Assembly (NCBI RefSeq): GCF_902506535.1
Contig: NZ_LR733827.1
Span: 1,516,200-1,580,199 of the forward strand
DNA: 64,000 bases
Direction of reading: 5' to 3'
Origin: Pseudomonas sp. 8Z
GTDB lineage: Bacteria; Pseudomonadota; Gammaproteobacteria; Pseudomonadales; Pseudomonadaceae
Part shown: positions 61,391-64,000 of the stretch, in pieces
How positions within the stretch are numbered: position 1 is the stretch's first letter
Layout: the number at the start of each line of letters is the position of its first letter
The notes under the pieces: generated by a model
What the model was told of the DNA's origin: nothing
Databases searched by the model: none
Seen by the model: only the letters and a program-made list of their open reading frames with translations
Made by a program: the position numbers and the translations under genes

Positions 61391-62054
61391 GATCCCGCTG
61401 GTACACATGCAGCTAGATGACTGCTGGAACCGCATCGGCGTGTTCGGCGACAAGAGCTGCCCACACGTAGAGCGCCACATCCATTGCCGCAATTGCGACG
61501 TCTATGGTGCCGCCGCCATCGCCCTGCTCGACCGCTACGGCAACCTGCAGGACGAGGCCGCCGAGGCTCAGCCAGAAGTCACAGCGGATTTGCTGGGGGA
61601 ACAGCGTTCGCTGCTGATCTTCCGTCTTGGCGAGCAATGGTTCGCCATTGCCACCCGGCGTCTGGCCGAAGTGATGCCGGTGTCACCCATTCACGTGTTG
61701 CCACATCGCACGGATCAGGGCCTGCTCGGCGTTACCAATGTGCGTGGCACGCTGGTCGCCTGCCTGTCGCTGGCGGCCATGCTCGGCCTACCAAGCCAGG
61801 CCGCCGCGCGTGACAACCAGCGGGTGATTCCGCGCATGCTGATTCTGGAAAGCGAAAGCGGCCCGCTGGTCACCCCCGTGGATGAGGTCAGCGGTACTCA
61901 ACGCATCCCCCTGGCGCGGATTGCTAGCGCACACGATGAGGACAGCCGCGCCATCAGTCGCTTCACCACAGGCGTGCTGCAATGGCAGGAACGCAGCATC
62001 ACCGTGCTCGATGACGAGGCACTGTTACAGCACATGATCAGGAGCCTCGCGTGA
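61383..62054 (+). CDS. wspD: CheW-like protein WspD
   Basis: WspD is the second coupling protein of the Wsp complex. The start is a GTG (61383) overlapping the wspC stop. Of 223 residues the first 50 form a cysteine/histidine-rich segment (Cys14, Cys25, His30, His32 and others around CRNCDVYG), then a CheW domain (LLIFRLGEQWFAIATRRLAE, VTNVRGTLVACLSLAAML). It overlaps wspE by four bases. Confidence 0.9.
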   Translation: MTEIPLVHMQLDDCWNRIGVFGDKSCPHVERHIHCRNCDVYGAAAIALLDRYGNLQDEAAEAQPEVTADLLGEQRSLLIFRLGEQWFAIATRRLAEVMPVSPIHVLPHRTDQGLLGVTNVRGTLVACLSLAAMLGLPSQAAARDNQRVIPRMLILESESGPLVTPVDEVSGTQRIPLARIASAHDEDSRAISRFTTGVLQWQERSITVLDDEALLQHMIRSLA

Positions 62055-64000
62055 CACCGGATCAGATGAGGGATGCATCGCTACTCGAACTGTTTCGCAT
62101 GGAGGCCGAGGCGCAGAAGCAGGTGCTCGACACCGGCTTGCTGATTCTTGAGCGCGACCCAACCAATGCCGCGCAACTGGAAGCCTGCATGCGCGCGGCC
62201 CACTCGCTCAAAGGCGCCGCGCGCATCGTCGGCCTGGATAACGGCGTGCAGGTCGCTCACGTCATGGAAGACCTGTTGGTGGCCGCCCAGGAGCACCAGC
62301 TACGCCTGTCGCCGGAGCATATCGATGCCCTGCTGCAAGGCTCCGATCTGCTCCTGCGTATTGGTCAGGCTGACGAAGCCCTCGATGCCCAGGTGCTCAG
62401 CCTGACTTCGCGCTTGCAGACACTATTCGGCAACCCGCCCGCCGCGCCCTCGAACACCGCCGTACCCGTCGAACCCCGCACGCCAAGCGCAGCACCCAGC
62501 GCCAGCAGTGCAGCCCCCGTCGAGGTTCAGGCAGACGAACGCAACGCACGCGTACTGCGCGTATCGGCCGAACGCTTCGATCACCTGATCGACCTCTCAG
62601 GCAAGTCGCTGGTGGAGTTCCAGCGCACCAAACCCTTGAGCGATGCACTGCACCGCCTCAAGCGCCAGCAGGAAGCGGCACGGCGCACGCTGGAATCGCT
62701 GCGCGAACATCTGCTCGGCACAGCGCTGGACGCCACCGCCCAGGCGCTGTTCAAAGAAAGCCGCAACCTGCTCAACGAATGCCAACAACAGTTGCAGGCC
62801 CACCAGGAACTGTTCGACGACTTCGTCTGGCATGGCGGCCAGCGTACCCAGCAACTCTATGATCTGGCCCTGGCCTCGCGCATGCGCCCCTTCGCCGACG
62901 TACTGGCCGGGCAAACGCGCATGCTGCGTGACCTTGGCCGCTCGCTGGACAAGCAGGTACGCCTGGAAATCGAAGGCGAGAACACTCAGGTCGACCGTGA
63001 CGTCCTGCAACGCCTGGAAGCGCCGTTGACCCATCTGCTGCGCAATGCCGTCGATCACGGCATCGAGGCGCCCGCCGAGCGCCTGCGCAAGGGCAAGGCC
63101 GAGGAAGGTCTAGTGCTCTTACGCGCCCGTCACCATGCGGGGATGCTGGTGCTGGAAGTCAGTGATGACGGCGCCGGTATCGACCTCGAACGCGTCGCCA
63201 ATGCCGTCGTGAGCAGGCAGTTCGCCAGCGCCGAGCAGGCCGAGCAGATGACCGAAGAAGAGTTGCTGGCCTTCCTCTTCCTGCCCGGTTTCAGCCTGAG
63301 CCAGCAGATCACCGAAGTCTCCGGGCGCGGCGTCGGCCTGGATGTGGTGCAGCACGAGATTCGCCGGATGCGCGGCAACGTGCGCCTGCTGCGCAACCCG
63401 CAAGGAGGCTGCCTGTTCCACCTCGAACTGCCGCTGACCCTGTCGGTGGTGCGCGCCCTGGTCGTGACCATCGGCGGCGAAGCCTACGCCTTCCCGCTGG
63501 CGCAGATCGAACGCATGCTGCGCCTGCCACGCAGCGCCATCGTCCAGCTCGAAGGGCGCCAGCAATTCTGGCTGGAGGACGAACACGTCGGCCTGATCTC
63601 AGCCGCCCAACTGCTGCAGCGGCCAGAAGCACAGGCCGAACAAGACGACATCCCCATCGTGCTGATCCGCGATCGCGAGCGCTACCATGGCCTGGCCGTG
63701 GAGGCCTTTGTCGGCGAGTACACCCTGGTGCTGATGCCGCTCGATGCACGCCTGGGCAAAGTACGCGATGTAGCGGCAGGCGCCTTGCTACACGATGGAA
63801 CGCCCGTGCTGATCCTCGATGTCGACGACCTGCTCAACTCGGTCGGCAAGCTGCTCGGCACTGGCCATCTGCAACACATCGACCACAGCAGTGTGACAAG
63901 CCAGGCGCAGAGCAAACGCGTGCTGGTGGTCGACGACTCGCTGACCGTGCGCGAGCTGGAACGCAAACTGCTGCTCAGCCGTGGCTATCAGGTGGACGTG
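62051..64000 (+). CDS. wspE: CheA-type hybrid histidine kinase WspE (3' end outside window)
   Basis: WspE phosphorylates WspR and WspF. The start is GTG at 62051, overlapping the wspD stop. 650 codons are present: an Hpt domain with phospho-accepting His51 (RAAHSLKGAARIVG), a linker, a dimerisation/helical part, HATPase with the N-box HLLRNAVDHGIE and VSDDGAGIDLERV and GRGVGLDVVQHEI, a CheW-like regulatory domain, and the start of a receiver domain (RVLVVDDSLTVRELERKLLL). The frame is open at the right edge; wspF and wspR would follow. Confidence 0.94.
   Translation, partial: MTPDQMRDASLLELFRMEAEAQKQVLDTGLLILERDPTNAAQLEACMRAAHSLKGAARIVGLDNGVQVAHVMEDLLVAAQEHQLRLSPEHIDALLQGSDLLLRIGQADEALDAQVLSLTSRLQTLFGNPPAAPSNTAVPVEPRTPSAAPSASSAAPVEVQADERNARVLRVSAERFDHLIDLSGKSLVEFQRTKPLSDALHRLKRQQEAARRTLESLREHLLGTALDATAQALFKESRNLLNECQQQLQAHQELFDDFVWHGGQRTQQLYDLALASRMRPFADVLAGQTRMLRDLGRSLDKQVRLEIEGENTQVDRDVLQRLEAPLTHLLRNAVDHGIEAPAERLRKGKAEEGLVLLRARHHAGMLVLEVSDDGAGIDLERVANAVVSRQFASAEQAEQMTEEELLAFLFLPGFSLSQQITEVSGRGVGLDVVQHEIRRMRGNVRLLRNPQGGCLFHLELPLTLSVVRALVVTIGGEAYAFPLAQIERMLRLPRSAIVQLEGRQQFWLEDEHVGLISAAQLLQRPEAQAEQDDIPIVLIRDRERYHGLAVEAFVGEYTLVLMPLDARLGKVRDVAAGALLHDGTPVLILDVDDLLNSVGKLLGTGHLQHIDHSSVTSQAQSKRVLVVDDSLTVRELERKLLLSRGYQVDV

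Overview
This window is chromosomal DNA of a gammaproteobacterium of the genus Pseudomonas in the broad sense. It is GC-rich, and nadC, pilABCD, lnt-leuS-lptE-holA, lipA, the dacC-rlpA-sltB1-rodA-mrdA-rlmH-rsfS-nadD-proA operon, mpl, ppa and wspABCDE are all of pseudomonad type. As I recall it, the order from lnt (about 13.1 kb) to ppa (48.6 kb) follows the PA3984-PA4031 stretch of P. aeruginosa PAO1, whereas nadC-pilABCD matches PA4524-PA4528. The joint between pilD and lnt would then be a rearrangement relative to PAO1. No rRNA or tRNA gene was recognised.

Layout. 1-3.5 kb: a DUF1631 gene (runs off the left edge) divergent from nadC. 3.6-8.5 kb: an accessory block between nadC and pilA. It holds a probable glycine-zipper pore-forming toxin with a membrane immunity partner, an orphan second toxin tip, the fused wreck of a nucleotidyltransferase/substrate-binding pair, an intact MntA-HepT type toxin-antitoxin pair, and a pilin O-glycan ligase (TfpO/PilO type). 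8.5-13 kb: the type IV pilus genes pilA (sigma54 promoter) and pilBCD. 13-33.5 kb: cell-envelope and housekeeping genes: lipoprotein acylation, leucyl-tRNA synthetase, LPS assembly, DNA polymerase delta, ribosome rescue (arfA with an internal hairpin), lytic transglycosylases, lipoate synthesis, and the long minus-strand cell-shape/NAD/proline operon. 33.5-35.7 kb: an isolated DUF4041/GIY-YIG gene. 35.8-48.6 kb: 3-methyladenine glycosylase, a DedA-PAP2 fusion, CidA/LrgB, a MORN-repeat/caspase-like lipoprotein, ubiX, mpl, mtfA, ppa and small genes.

48.7-57.9 kb is a defence island: a tightly packed six-gene operon of hsdR, a radical SAM protein, hsdM, a RhuM/Fic protein, a two-domain hsdS and an Abi_2 (AbiD/F-like, HEPN-type) gene. 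It is followed by a highly structured intergenic segment that reads as a small RNA on the opposite strand, ending in a perfect rho-independent terminator at the abi stop codon. From 58 kb to the right edge is a Wsp surface-sensing chemosensory operon (wspA-wspE; wspE is cut by the window end, and wspF and wspR would lie beyond).

The most interesting parts are the radical SAM enzyme translationally coupled to hsdR inside a type I restriction operon, the structured RNA beside the Abi_2 gene, the swappable toxin-tip arrangement near 4.7-5.7 kb, and the combination of a pilin ending in serine with a pilin glycan ligase. Functions are assigned by recognising motifs and families by eye; no database search was run.
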